Assembly (NCBI GenBank): GCA_015501605.1
Contig: JADNRZ010000007.1
Location: forward strand, 310,001-374,000
Origin: Panaeolus papilionaceus
Taxonomy: Eukaryota > Basidiomycota > Agaricomycetes > Agaricales
Reading direction: 5' to 3'
DNA: 64,000 nucleotides
Position numbers and translations under genes: made by a program
The notes under the pieces: model-generated
The model's database searches: none
Told to the model about the DNA's origin: nothing
Seen by the model: the letters and a program-made list of their open reading frames with translations, nothing else
Part shown: positions 48,901-59,900 of the stretch, in pieces
Layout: every line of letters begins with the position of its first letter
How positions within the stretch are numbered: the first letter of the stretch is position 1

Positions 48901-51900
48901 TCGACTACATCTACGCCAACCTTGGTCTTGATCTCGACTATATCCTTCCATTCGCCGGCATTCCTGAAAACGGCCGAGAAATCGATGGCCTTGATGATCG
49001 TTCAGAGTTGGCACACCGCATGATGCTTGTTAACCTCCTTCGCATCCTAGGCGCTGTCAAGAATAAAAAGGCTAGTCGCCAGTTCGTCACCCGACCCACT
49101 CAAGTCATTCTCCCTCTCTCTCCCAACCATGGTCTCTTCGGAAACGATGGATTGTACTCGGAGTCTAAGATTTCGCTCGAAACGCTTTTCCAACGTTGGG
49201 CGTCCGAAAGCTGGGGTGAATATCTCTGCTTGGCTGGTGCTGTCATTGGGTATGTTTTTTGTGTTTGTGGCAGGAATTATTGCTAATAAAGCTTCAGCTG
49301 GACTCGTGGAACTGGTCTCATGGGCCCAACTAACATCGTCGCTCACGAATTGGAGAGCTATGGTGTGCGCACCTTCTCTGCCAAGGAAATGGCCTTCAAC
49401 ATTTTAGGTCTCATGCATCCCCTCCTCTTCAGTATCACTCAAGTTGAACCCATCTGGGCCGATCTTAACGGTGGAATGGATCGTCTGCCTGACCTTGCTG
49501 AAATTACGGGGCGCATCCGCACTAAGCTTCATGCCAAGGCCGACCTTCGTCGCGCTATTGCCCGCGACAATTCCGCCGACTACAAGGTTATCCACGGTAT
49601 CGAGGCTGAGCGCATGCTCCAGACCATCGATGTTCTCCCTCGTGCCAACTTCCGCTTCGACTTCCCTGCATTGGAGTCGGCTCAGTCACTCAACGATTTA
49701 GCTCATCTGCGTGGTCTTATCGACCTCGACAAAGTTGTCGTCATTACCGGTTTTGCCGAGGTTGGACCTTGGGGAAGCTCTCGTACACGCTGGGAGATGG
49801 AAGCCCGCGGGGAATTCACTATTGAGGGTTGTATCGAAATGGCCTGGCTCATGGGTTACATCAAACACTTCGATGGCCGGCTCAAGGATGGATCGCTGTA
49901 TGTCGGTTGGGTGGACAGCAAGACCAACGAGCCAGTCGACGACAAAGATGTCAAGGGTAAATACGAGAAGGAAATTCTTCAACACGCAGGTGTGCGCCTC
50001 ATTGGTAATTATAAAAATTGCACTTGTCTGTTCTGTTTAACTGATTGTTTTTTTTTATATAGAACCCGAACTTTTCCGAGGCTACGACCCCAACAAGAAG
50101 GTCTTCAACCAAGAGATTGAGCTTATCCATGACCTTGAACCCATTGAAGTCTCCGATAGTGAGGCTCAGAAGTTTAAGTTGCAGCATGGCGACAAGTGTG
50201 ATATCTGGGCCGGGGAGGGTGGCCAGTGGTTCGCCAAGTTCAAGAAGGGTGCCTGCGTCTTCGTTCCAAAGGCCTTCAAGTTCAGCCGCACTGTTGCTGG
50301 GCAAGTCCCCACTGGATGGGACGCTGGTCGCTACGGCATTCCTGACGATATTATTGCTCAAACCGATCGTGCGACTCTCTGGGCTCTTGTCTGTACCGCC
50401 GAAGCACTCAACGAGTCGGGTATCACTGATCCCTACGAGCTTTACAAACACATGCACCCTTCTGAAGTTGGAACGTGCATTGGTGCTGGGATGGGAGGTG
50501 TTACAAGTATGGCGAAGATGTTCAAGGATCGTCGCGACGAAAAGGAGGTGCAGAACGACATTCTGCAAGAGACGTTCATCAACACCACTGCTGGATGGAT
50601 CAATTTGTTGCTCGTCTCCTCCAGCGGTCCCGTCAAGATTCCCGTTGGTGCTTGGTGAGTCGAACGCGTTACACTTGTTGACATATGTTGATATTTTTTA
50701 GTGCCACCGCTCTTCAATCTCTGGAGATCGCTTCGGATACAATTTTATCTGGCAAGGCCAAGGTTATGATTGCTGGTGGTTTCGACGACATCAGCGAAGA
50801 AGGGTCATACGAGTTTGCCAACATGAAGGCTACTAGCAATGCCGAGACCGAATTTGCTATGGGACGAGAGCCGACAGAAATGTCTCGACCTGCTACCACA
50901 TCCAGAGCTGGTGTACGCCCTCATTTTTACCATTCTTCTTATTATCAAGACTAACAAGCTTCTAGTTTATGGAATCGCAAGGCACTGGTGTGCACATCGT
51001 GATGAGCGCTCGAACTGCTCTCGAACTTGGTGCCCCCATCCGTGGTATCCTTGCCTTCACCTCCACATCGACGTAAGCGTCATATAAGAGTTCTATTCAT
51101 TCTTGAGCTGACATTATATTATAGCGATAAAGCTGGCCGCTCTGTTCCTGCTCCTGGTCGCGGTGCGCTAACGGTTGCTCGGGAAGTCTCCTCGAAGCAC
51201 CCTATGCAGATCCTTGACGTCAAGTACCGATCGCGCCAACTTGCCTTCCGCCGCTCGCAGATTTCTCAGTGGTTGTCACACGAGCATGCTCAACTGCAAG
51301 AAGAGTTGGAGTACCGCAAGTCTCAAGGAGAAGTTGTCGCAGAAGATTACGTCTCAACTCGCATCGTCGACCTTGAACAAGAAGCGCATCGTCAAGAAAA
51401 GGATGCTCTCGCCATGTATGGCATGCTCGAAGGATATGACCCACGAATTGCTCCCCTTCGCCGCGCATTGGCCGTCTGGGGTCTCACCGCCGATGACATT
51501 GGTGTGCTCTCCATCCACGGGACGAGCACCGCTGCCAACGTACGTGCAACAAGACTTGTATTTTCACCTTGCTTACACACGTTTACAGGAGGACAACGAA
51601 ACACGCATCTGGAATGATATCTTCACCACCATCTCAAGAACTCCTGGCAACGCTGTGCCTATCATTGCACAGAAGAGTTTGCTAGGTCACGCAAAGGGTG
51701 GCGCCGCTGCTTGGCAGATGGCTGGTCTCCTGCAAACTGTTCAGACGGGTGTCATCCCTGGCAATCGAAATAGCGAGTGAGTTATCTACTATTCTCAATG
51801 TTCTCGGGTCATATGTGCTCATATTTTCCTAGCAACATCGATTCTCATTTCCAGGACCGCCTCTTCCTCATGTTCCCATCCAAGACGATACACACTGACG

Positions 51901-52748
51901 GAGTTCGCGCTGGTGTCATGTCGTCATTCGGCTTTGGTCAAGTTGGTGGAACCGCTATGGTCATCCATCCTCGCTACCTCCTCGGTGCTCTGGAACCATC
52001 ATCGTATGAGACCTACAAGAGCAAAAATCGCCTACGTGCTCTCCAGTCATACAAGGCAATGAGCGACATGATGATCAAGAATTCACTAGTCAAGATCAAG
52101 GATCACCCACCTTATGTCGGGGACATGGAAGGCAAGGTCTTGCTCAACTCTATGGCCCGCGCCACATTCGACCCCAAGACTCGCGAGTATTCTTTCAAAG
52201 GCAAGCTCGCCACGGCACCTGTCGTCGACACTTCCAATGTCAAGGCCGTTCTCACTTCCAATGCTCTCCAAGCCGAATCAACCATTGGTGTTGGTGTTGA
52301 CCAAGGTAAGAATTAAGGTCACTTCATTTCTTCGCGCGTGCTCACCGTGCCTTTAGAACTTATCTCCGCTGTTCCTTCTCATAATCCAACCTTTGTCGCT
52401 CGTAACTTTACCGACGCGGAGATTGCCTACTGCCAGTCTCAACCATCTCCCCCATCGTCATTTGCTGCTCGCTGGGCTGGTAAAGAAGCCGTCTTTAAGT
52501 CGTTGGGTGTCAAATCAAAGGGTGCATCTGCGGCTATGAAGGACATTGAAATCCTCAACGACGAGAATGGTGTTCCTTCCGTCAGGCTACATGGCGACGC
52601 AAAGACAAAGGCGGATGAGAAGGGCGTCTCCAAGGTTCTAATTTCGCTCAGTCACTCCGAGGTATGTTTTGTAAACCATTCAAGTCCATCCGACACCAAA
52701 CTAATTAATTTACAGACCGTCGCTATCGCCTTCGCTCAGGCTTCATGA
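39944..52748 (+). CDS. single-chain fungal type I fatty acid synthase (fused beta+alpha)
   Basis: Twenty exons: 39944..40021, 40072..41416, 41467..41770, 41825..43229, 43308..44225, 44276..45117, 45173..46037, 46083..46178, 46231..46432, 46484..48106, 48166..49249, 49298..50004, 50063..50654, 50702..50912, 50966..51072, 51125..51539, 51589..51776, 51833..52305, 52357..52661, 52716..52748; 11,793 nt, 3,930 aa. Domains in order: acetyltransferase (GHSQG, S284), enoyl reductase ([14 protein letters not shown], from about 590), MaoC-type dehydratase ([13 protein letters not shown], about 1580), malonyl/palmitoyl transferase (GHSLGEYS, S1833), Ala/Pro linker, ACP (GGKS, S2252 carries phosphopantetheine), ketoreductase (GVGKGSIG about 2738; Y2890, K2894), ketoacyl synthase (C3354, H3591, H3632) and phosphopantetheinyl transferase (GVDQE, WAGKE). 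All reactions from acetyl- and malonyl-CoA to palmitoyl-CoA are present; all listed catalytic residues are intact. Ascomycetes split this into FAS1 and FAS2; fusion is known in basidiomycetes. Cytosolic. Confidence 0.97.
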
Positions 52749-53211
52749 TCTCTTGATGTTTACGTCCACGACTTGCAACACATTCATACTTGTTTTTCTA
52801 TATAATGACCCCTTAGACCCATACCACTTACCCATAACTTCCACATGTTTCTTCCCTCTTTTTTCATTCTGCCATTTGTAACGCCATGCCATCGTCATAC
52901 CATACCCACAATAGATTTATTTCCTCATCTTGTCATCCAAAATATGTGTGCAACCTGATGATGAAAAAACATACATTCGGTGCATATTCAAGTCCCGGGG
53001 TGTGTACATATCCCTTTGCACGCTGATTCTAAAAGCCTGGTTCCGATGTGTGGTCAGTCGTCCTCTTGATTCGACTGTCATATCCACAATCTCAAAGACC
53101 CAAATAGAGATGGCTGACGGCGTTCAAACTTGTCAGCCAACTGCAGATTCTGGACGCTTTATAAAATCAATGCTACTGAGTTGACCAGAATCCCTCCGTT
53201 TGCAAAATACT
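52749..53211. other. intergenic region after FAS
   Basis: 463 bases holding the FAS 3' untranslated region and, presumably, the promoter of the small gene that follows. An ATG near 53,111 opens a 24-codon frame only; it might belong to an upstream exon. Confidence 0.45.
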
Positions 53212-54042
53212 ATGTCGATCGTTAAAAGTATTTTTTTGTTGATCTTCAACATACTCACCGCTGCATCGAGACTTGCATTCATCCCTATTTTCGTAATACC
53301 TTTCATTCGAAGAATATCATGCTGGCTGTCCACAATACATCAGCAGATTCCCTATGTAAACTACGCCACCCACTCGAACGAGGATGCTGAAGGTATGTGG
53401 GATACTTCCTTCGAAATTGAACCGACATCCCTAACACATACCGCTAACTTGGCCCCTGCAGACAGCTATGGCGATAAGCGCTATGTGGATTTCACCTCCA
53501 TATGGAAATGTGAAGATAGTGACTATCACTTCTTAGACGACATTCCTGTCATGGTTGAGATACCTAGGAATGTAATCCCCGTCGATTGCGGATCCCAGTG
53601 CTCGGACAACAATTCTCTCCCACTTTCCATGCTGCCTATAACTCCTATGAAATACCAAAATAAACAAGAGAGCTCAGATACCGTGTTTTTAAGGGTGAGT
53701 GTTCCCACCTCGAAAGCGTTCTGCTTCCTCGGATGACAGGCAACATTAACGCCATTCGTTTTCCAGCCTGATGACACGGGGTCGACCAAGTGTGGTCCAT
53801 ATATTTACGACTCGAAATTTTTAACTCCTGTTCGATATCGGACACGAGATGTCGAGGTAACATTCACACTGTTGAAGGCAGCGAGCGATCGAGTGACGGA
53901 AATTCTGAGAGAGAATCGTCGTCGGCTAGATGTAGGTGAGGATCCATGTGCAGTTCGAAGTGAGTGGGTTACACAATGGCACATTTTTGGGACGTTCAGA
54001 GCTAATCGAAGGTATATCTTGAATAGGAGAACTGCGTCGTAG
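53212..54042 (+). CDS. small protein with hydrophobic N-terminus, unrecognised
   Basis: Likely exons 53212..53392, 53462..53694, 53767..54042 (229 aa). The first intron has near-ideal signals (GTATGT, GCTAAC branch site, GCAG); the second has GTGAGT...CCAG and joins two clearly coding frames. Residues 5-45 are very hydrophobic with Arg pairs, consistent with a signal anchor or one or two membrane helices. The middle is acidic; the end is charged (VTFTLLKAASDRVTEIL, RENRRRL) and may be helical. I do not recognise a family. The 3' end is uncertain: a further intron, 53936..54026 (GTGAGG...AATAG), would replace the end with an Arg-rich tail stopping at 54094. The first intron is a multiple of three without stops, so retention would add 23 residues. 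Confidence 0.6.
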
Positions 54043-55046
54043 GCGTGCGCAGGAACTATCTACTCGAAGGAAAAACAGGTCGCCTTACACATGAAGAGAT
54101 ATCCTAGGCTGTAGTAGGCAACAACGGTCGGCACTAGGATTAATCGGCCGTTGAATTGTTCATGTAATATACCCTCAAATCACAGTTCAAGCACTCCAAA
54201 TCTAGGCTAAAACGGAGGTAGACAATAGTATTTAGTTTTTATCCAACAGAGACACGATTAAAGTTAACCATGACGGACCTGCTGCTGGTCTCGACCCTGG
54301 AAACCAGTACTTCGAGCGGATGGATCTCTTTCTGGCTCCATTTCGAGCTACTCGATCTTGTATGAGGACTCGACACTGGTTTGCGTGTTGATTACTTTGT
54401 GATTTGTTGGGTCTAGAGTAAACTAATAACGTGTGTTTTAGTCCTGCTCAGCATGCGGAGTCAAACAGCACACTTGGTACTGAAGAGTACATATTTGCCA
54501 ATCTATCGCGCGCAATTCCGCACCCAATCTGCATCAGCCAATCGAAGGACTTGAGGCTACAATCCCAGATCTAGAACTACACCAAGACCCCGTGAAGGAG
54601 TTAACCTAGCGTAATTGGAGTTCAAGAGTCTGCTTCATGCCAAAACAGAAATTTAAACTTTTGCGCACTTTATGGCTGTGGAAGCAACTTTATCCGGGCT
54701 TTTCGAAGCGATTTCGGGTATCCAACCGTCGTGAACATCTGTGCATATACTCACTTTTAGTCTTTTACTGGTATAATTCATTGAAGAACTATTTGTTGTT
54801 CTCCGGAGTGGCTGTGCCTCATTCGAATTCCACTGCTGAGCAATCCATCGCTGACGCGCACACTTGGTGGTGACAGTAGTAAGCCAAATAAGTAACAGCT
54901 TGAAACAAGTTTGTGACACCTACCCCTGTCCTTGTAAGTAATACTAACCAGTGATTCTCCACACGACTGCGTCCCAGCATATTATTATTCACTACCAGTC
55001 GAGGAAGAGCTTACGATCTGATTTGAGATCTCGTTCTATACAGAGA
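54043..55046. other. intergenic region
   Basis: About 1 kb. No gene is seen. The segment just before 55047 is open in frame with the next gene from a GTG at 54951, but the ATG at 55047 is the better start. Confidence 0.5.
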
Positions 55047-56265
55047 ATGTCGTCAGCCACAATCGATCCAAGCACAACGCTTTGCTTGGCCTGTTCCGCC
55101 AGTCTTCCCCCGAACCTGTATTCCAAAACGAGCCAAACCAAACTACTCCTAACGAACTGTTGCAAGCGCCCTATTTGTCCGTCATGTATCGAGTCTAATC
55201 CTCGCTTGGCTCGCTATGATCCATGTTTGATGTGCCTTCAAGGTGTAGACCTCGTCGGTGCCCCCTCGAGCAGAGGTTTAGGGGCGCTGAGCCCTCGGAA
55301 CGCCCTCACAGTTGGCAAAAACGTTAATCTCGATGGAGCGATGCGAGATGAAGACGCCTTTGTGGTGGACGACGAGGAAAGCGAGGATGAAGACGAAGTG
55401 GAAGTGCCCATGCAAGGTGGGGATGTCGTACCGCGGGTTGCGCCTCTTTCGTTTGCCATGGTCGAGATAGAGTCTAAACAAGAATCCATGCAACGCAACG
55501 AGAGTGAGGACACTCGAGTCCAAGTGCTACAGCCCTTCGACATGTCGTCTCTTAACTTACCCCCCACACCCTCCGAGCTGGATACCTTCGAAGCACAAGA
55601 ACGCAAGTCTCGATTGACGCCCTACAAATATTACTTGAATAAATCGGATACTTTGCAAGGCCTTTCATTGCGGTTTGCAGTTGATGTGGGTCCCTCTGTT
55701 CGCGATTCAGATTGCCAACTCATATACTATGAACAACAACTAGGCTCGCGAGATATGCAAGCTAAATTCATTGCCAGCCAGCGCAATCCGGACGACGCCA
55801 CACCTTCTTCATACTCGGGCCTTTTTGCTACTACCAGCTTCAGCCAAGCCACATCCATTGTTGGAACTGACTAAAGAGGAACAGGCTCGAAGGGATGAGC
55901 AAATAGTAAGAGAGAGAGCGGAGAGAAATTTGCAGACGCTAACAAAGGAGGCAGACTGGCGGGTCGCAAAAGCGTATGTAGCGGTAGCCTCAGTTCAGGA
56001 CGAAGAACTTTCTGAACTCAAGGACAAAGAAAGAGGGTATTCAAGCGTATACGGGGGCGGGATTGGTGCTCTAGCACTCGAAAGATATTTGGATGACGAA
56101 GACTGGGAGGCAAGGGAAAGAAGAGCTGGAAGATCGCCATCGGACACACATGGAGTACCCCCCTCACCTTTCAAGGCAGAGACGGCCTCGGACTTTAAAT
56201 CTTTCGAGGCAGCCACGTCAAAGACTAACCGCGGCCACTGGTCATTTTTTCGTTCGAGGAGATGA
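55047..56265 (+). CDS. LysM-domain protein with N-terminal cysteine-rich finger
   Basis: Exons 55047..55685 and 55744..56265; 1,161 nt, 386 aa. The 58-nt intron (GTGGGT...ACTAG) interrupts the LysM domain and explains the apparent frameshift: joined, it reads YYLNKSDTLQGLSLRFAVD + AREICKLNSLPASAIRTT + PHLLHTRAFLLLP (about 193-245), a standard LysM motif. The N-terminus has CLAC (near 12-15), NCCKRPICPSC (near 49-58) and DPCLMC (near 70), four pairs that suggest a RING-like or treble-clef zinc fold. An acidic stretch (DDEESEDEDEVEV) lies between. The C-terminus is charged and probably coiled (KEEQARRDEQIVRERAERNLQ). There is no signal peptide, so this is an intracellular LysM protein, not a secreted chitin-binding effector. 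Function unknown; a membrane-traffic or adaptor role is only a guess. Confidence 0.85.
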
Positions 56266-56917
56266 TAAGATCCATACTTACAATAGAAGTTAGTCTATGC
56301 CTCGAAGTTACAATAGTACCCTACAATCGTCTTACGGTTACAAAGTAGCCGGTGACTGAATTTCTAAGGTGTACATAGACGGTACCGGAAATGAATTCAA
56401 ATAAAACGGTCAGATTGCCATTTTCAGCGACTTGATGACATATGTACGCGAGTTTGCATCAAGCTTATCACTTTTACTCGAATGTTTCCAGCCCACCACT
56501 AATCCTCCGACAAGAATTCGCATTGTATTTTTAACTCATAAAGTCTCGAAAATTCGAACTGCGCATTGGCCCGTGGTTATTTATGGAGGAGTTTGCAAGC
56601 AGATCGGAAGAGCATAAGGAGAATCGATCTAAGTGGTCCAAGGAGAAAGACATTGACTTGTATCCCTGAAGGTAACGTTATTGCTGAGTGATACTATGAA
56701 AATTAAATTGCAATGAGTTCAAGGTGCGAGGGTGTGGGTGACCGTGCCTTGTCAAATTGTCATAATTGTACATCGGTTGTAATGAAAGCGATAACTCTTA
56801 CTCATCCATGCTTACAACGATCCTTGACTCGTCCGGTTCATCATCCGACTCCATACACACAATAATCCATTAATAACCTTGACTTCCTTTCCAGACTCTT
56901 TCGAGCATGCCACTACT
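56266..56917. other. intergenic region before the ABC transporter
   Basis: 652 bases. No gene is seen. CTTTCCAG at about 56,887-56,894 could be the acceptor of a 5'-UTR intron just ahead of the ABC transporter start. Confidence 0.5.
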
Positions 56918-59900
56918 ATGTCCACTAATCCCCCCAGCATAACTTCAGAAACGAAAACAAAAACGGAGGTCGATGGTGAAAAAAGTGTCGTCGAAAAGGA
57001 GACCTCACTTCCTGGTCATAAGCGCACTTGGTTAGACATTTTAGCACCAAAATTTACGTCATCTCTTTGCTCATACACTAACTCAAGGTGGCAACAAGTG
57101 CCTTTTACGTCGGGGAAACAGCCACCCCCTGCTAAGAAGTCCCTCGACGATGCTTCGCTCATTCCAGAAGCCACAGCAGGCATCCTCAGTCTAATTACGT
57201 TTGGGTGGATCACCCCTCTTCTTAGTCTCGGTTACGCACGACCACTAGAGGGCCCGGATCTCTGGAAACTACAGCCTGACCGCGGTGCAGCTTATATTGC
57301 ACATGAGATCACATCCTCATTTGAAAGGCGCTCAAAGGAAGCTGCCGAATTCAACACCCATCTGGCGAATGGTGAGATCTCACCTGGATTGAAAGGTCTT
57401 TGGTGGTCACTTAGAGGGAACAGAGAGGCGAAGGAGAAGGAATGGAGAGAAAAGACGGGGAAAAGGAAAGCCAGTCTGGTCTGGGCCATGAACGACAGCG
57501 TTAAGTGGTGGTTCTGGTCCGGGGGCATTCTCAAAGTCGTCGGGGACACAGCTCAGGTTACCAGTCCTCTCGTGGTCAAAGCAATCATCAACTTTGCCTC
57601 CGAGTCTTTCATTGGACATCGAACGGGCCAACCTGTCCCCCCGATTGGCAAAGGGATTGGGTTGACTTTTGCCCTGCTCGTTCTTCAGATCATTGCCTCA
57701 CTATGCACTCACCACTTTTTCTATCGCAGTACTTCTGCAGGTGTCTTGCTTCGAGGTGGATTGATCACTGCTATCTACACGCGGTCACTACGCCTCACTT
57801 CACGCGCACGGTCTACTCTCACCAATGGCAAGCTCGTCAATCACATCTCTACGGATGTTTCTAGGATCGACTTCTGTGCTGGATTCTTTCACATGGCCTG
57901 GACGGCACCCATCCAGATGATCATCTGTCTCGCACTCCTGATCGACAACCTGGGACCCTCAGCCATAGCCGGATTCGCTTTCTTCATCCTTGCTACCCCT
58001 GCTCAAACATTTGTCATGAAGCGCCTGTTTGCACTTCGGAGAATGAGCATGGAGTGGACTGACATGCGCGCCAAACTCCTCCAAGAGTTGTTGGGCGGCA
58101 TGAAAGTCATCAAGTTTTTCGCATGGGAGATACCATTTCTTGAGAGAATAACTGACTACCGTAGGAGGGAAATGGCTTACATTCGCTCACTCCTCCTTAT
58201 CCGTTCGGCAAACAACGCTGTCGCAATGAGCATGCCTGTTCTTGCATCAGTCCTAGCGTTTATTACCTATTCGGCAACCGGTCACTCTCTCGAACCGGGT
58301 GTCATCTTTGCTTCATTGACGCTTTTTAATTTGCTTAGGTTGCCCTTGATGTTTTTGCGTAAGTTTTTTTTTGATAATCAATAGGCCTATTATGCAACTA
58401 AGCCACGGCACCATAGCGGTTTCGTTCAGCGCCATTGCTGATGCAGCAAATGCGACGGGTCGACTCTACGGTGTCTTTGAAGCTGAACTCCTGGAAAAGA
58501 CCCACACTGTAGATCCCAACTTAGACGTCGCTGTTGAGGTCAAAGGTGGTTCATTCACCTGGGATGCTCCTCCCCCAGACGCCGCTGAAGGGAAAAAGAA
58601 ACGTGGAAAGGTCGCTGCGAAGTCGAAGTCCCCTCCCGAAACACCTGCCACTGCAACACCTGCCGATGGTGGTCGTGTCTTCAACTTCCGTAACGTCGAC
58701 ATCAGCATTCCTCGTGGTCAACTTGTCGCGATAGTCGGGCCTGTTGGCAGCGGCAAGACATCTTTACTTCAAGGGCTCATTGGTGAGATGAGAAAAACCA
58801 GTGGTAGTATCGTATTTGGTGGTAGCGTTGGGTACTGTCCTCAAAGTGCTTGGATCCAAAACGCGACTATCAGGGAGAATATCTGCTTCGGGCGTCCTTT
58901 CGAGGAGGATAGATACTGGAAGGCGGTCAGAGATGCATGCTTGGAACCTGATCTGGACATGCTTCCAAATGGCGACATGACTGAGGTAGGAGAAAAGGGT
59001 ATATCCCTCTCAGGCGGTCAGAAGCAACGCATCAATATTTGCAGAGCTATATATTGCGACACGGAAATACAAATATTTGATGTAAGCCATCACTTTTATT
59101 ATTATTGTGATATGACCATTGACTTGTAGTGTAGGACCCATTGTCAGCTCTCGACGCTCATGTTGGCAAAGCGGTTTTCCAGAATGTCCTTCAAACCAGT
59201 CTGTCTGGAAAAACACGCATCCTCGTGACACACGCTCTTCACTTCTTGCCTCAAGTCGACTACATCTATGTTATTGCAGAAGGAAGGATCGCTGAGGAGG
59301 GTACCTACCACGATCTCATGGAAAAGGACGGGGAATTTTCTCGCTTTGTCACCGAATTTGGTTCTGCAGAAGAAGAGGAAGAAAAGGAGGAAGATGCCAT
59401 TGATGACGTGCCGGACGATGACAAGGAACGTAAACGCATTTTATCTCGGGAAGAAAAGGTCAAGAAAGCCGTGGCTGGTGCAGCATTGATGCAGGCAGAG
59501 GAGCGCAACACTGGTGCTATTTCTTCGGAGGTTTATAAGGAATACCTTAAGGCAGGTCATGGAGCGGCGGTCTTGCCTCTTTTGCTACTTTCTCTGGTGT
59601 TGATGCAAGGTGCTACGGTTGTTTCTTCTTACTGGTACGTTTCAGGTTCTCTTTTCCGGGAAGTATACTAACCATGTCGCTCATAGGCTCGTTTGGTGGC
59701 AAGAACAGTACGCCCACACTTTACATCTATTTTAGGATCATCACTCATTTGCATTAGGTCTTTCCATCGCCCTCAAGGCTTCTATGTAAGTGATTTGGTA
59801 ATGCAACATTTAACACAACATGACCGTTTCTCCCTTCCAACAGATGGGTGTCTACGCTGCTCTTGGCGTCTCGCAAGCTTTTGCCGCTTTCCTCATGGGT

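Noticed and set aside
55686..55743. Apparent frameshift in the LysM gene
   Set aside because: A 58-nt GT-AG intron restores the LysM motif exactly, so this is not a pseudogene.
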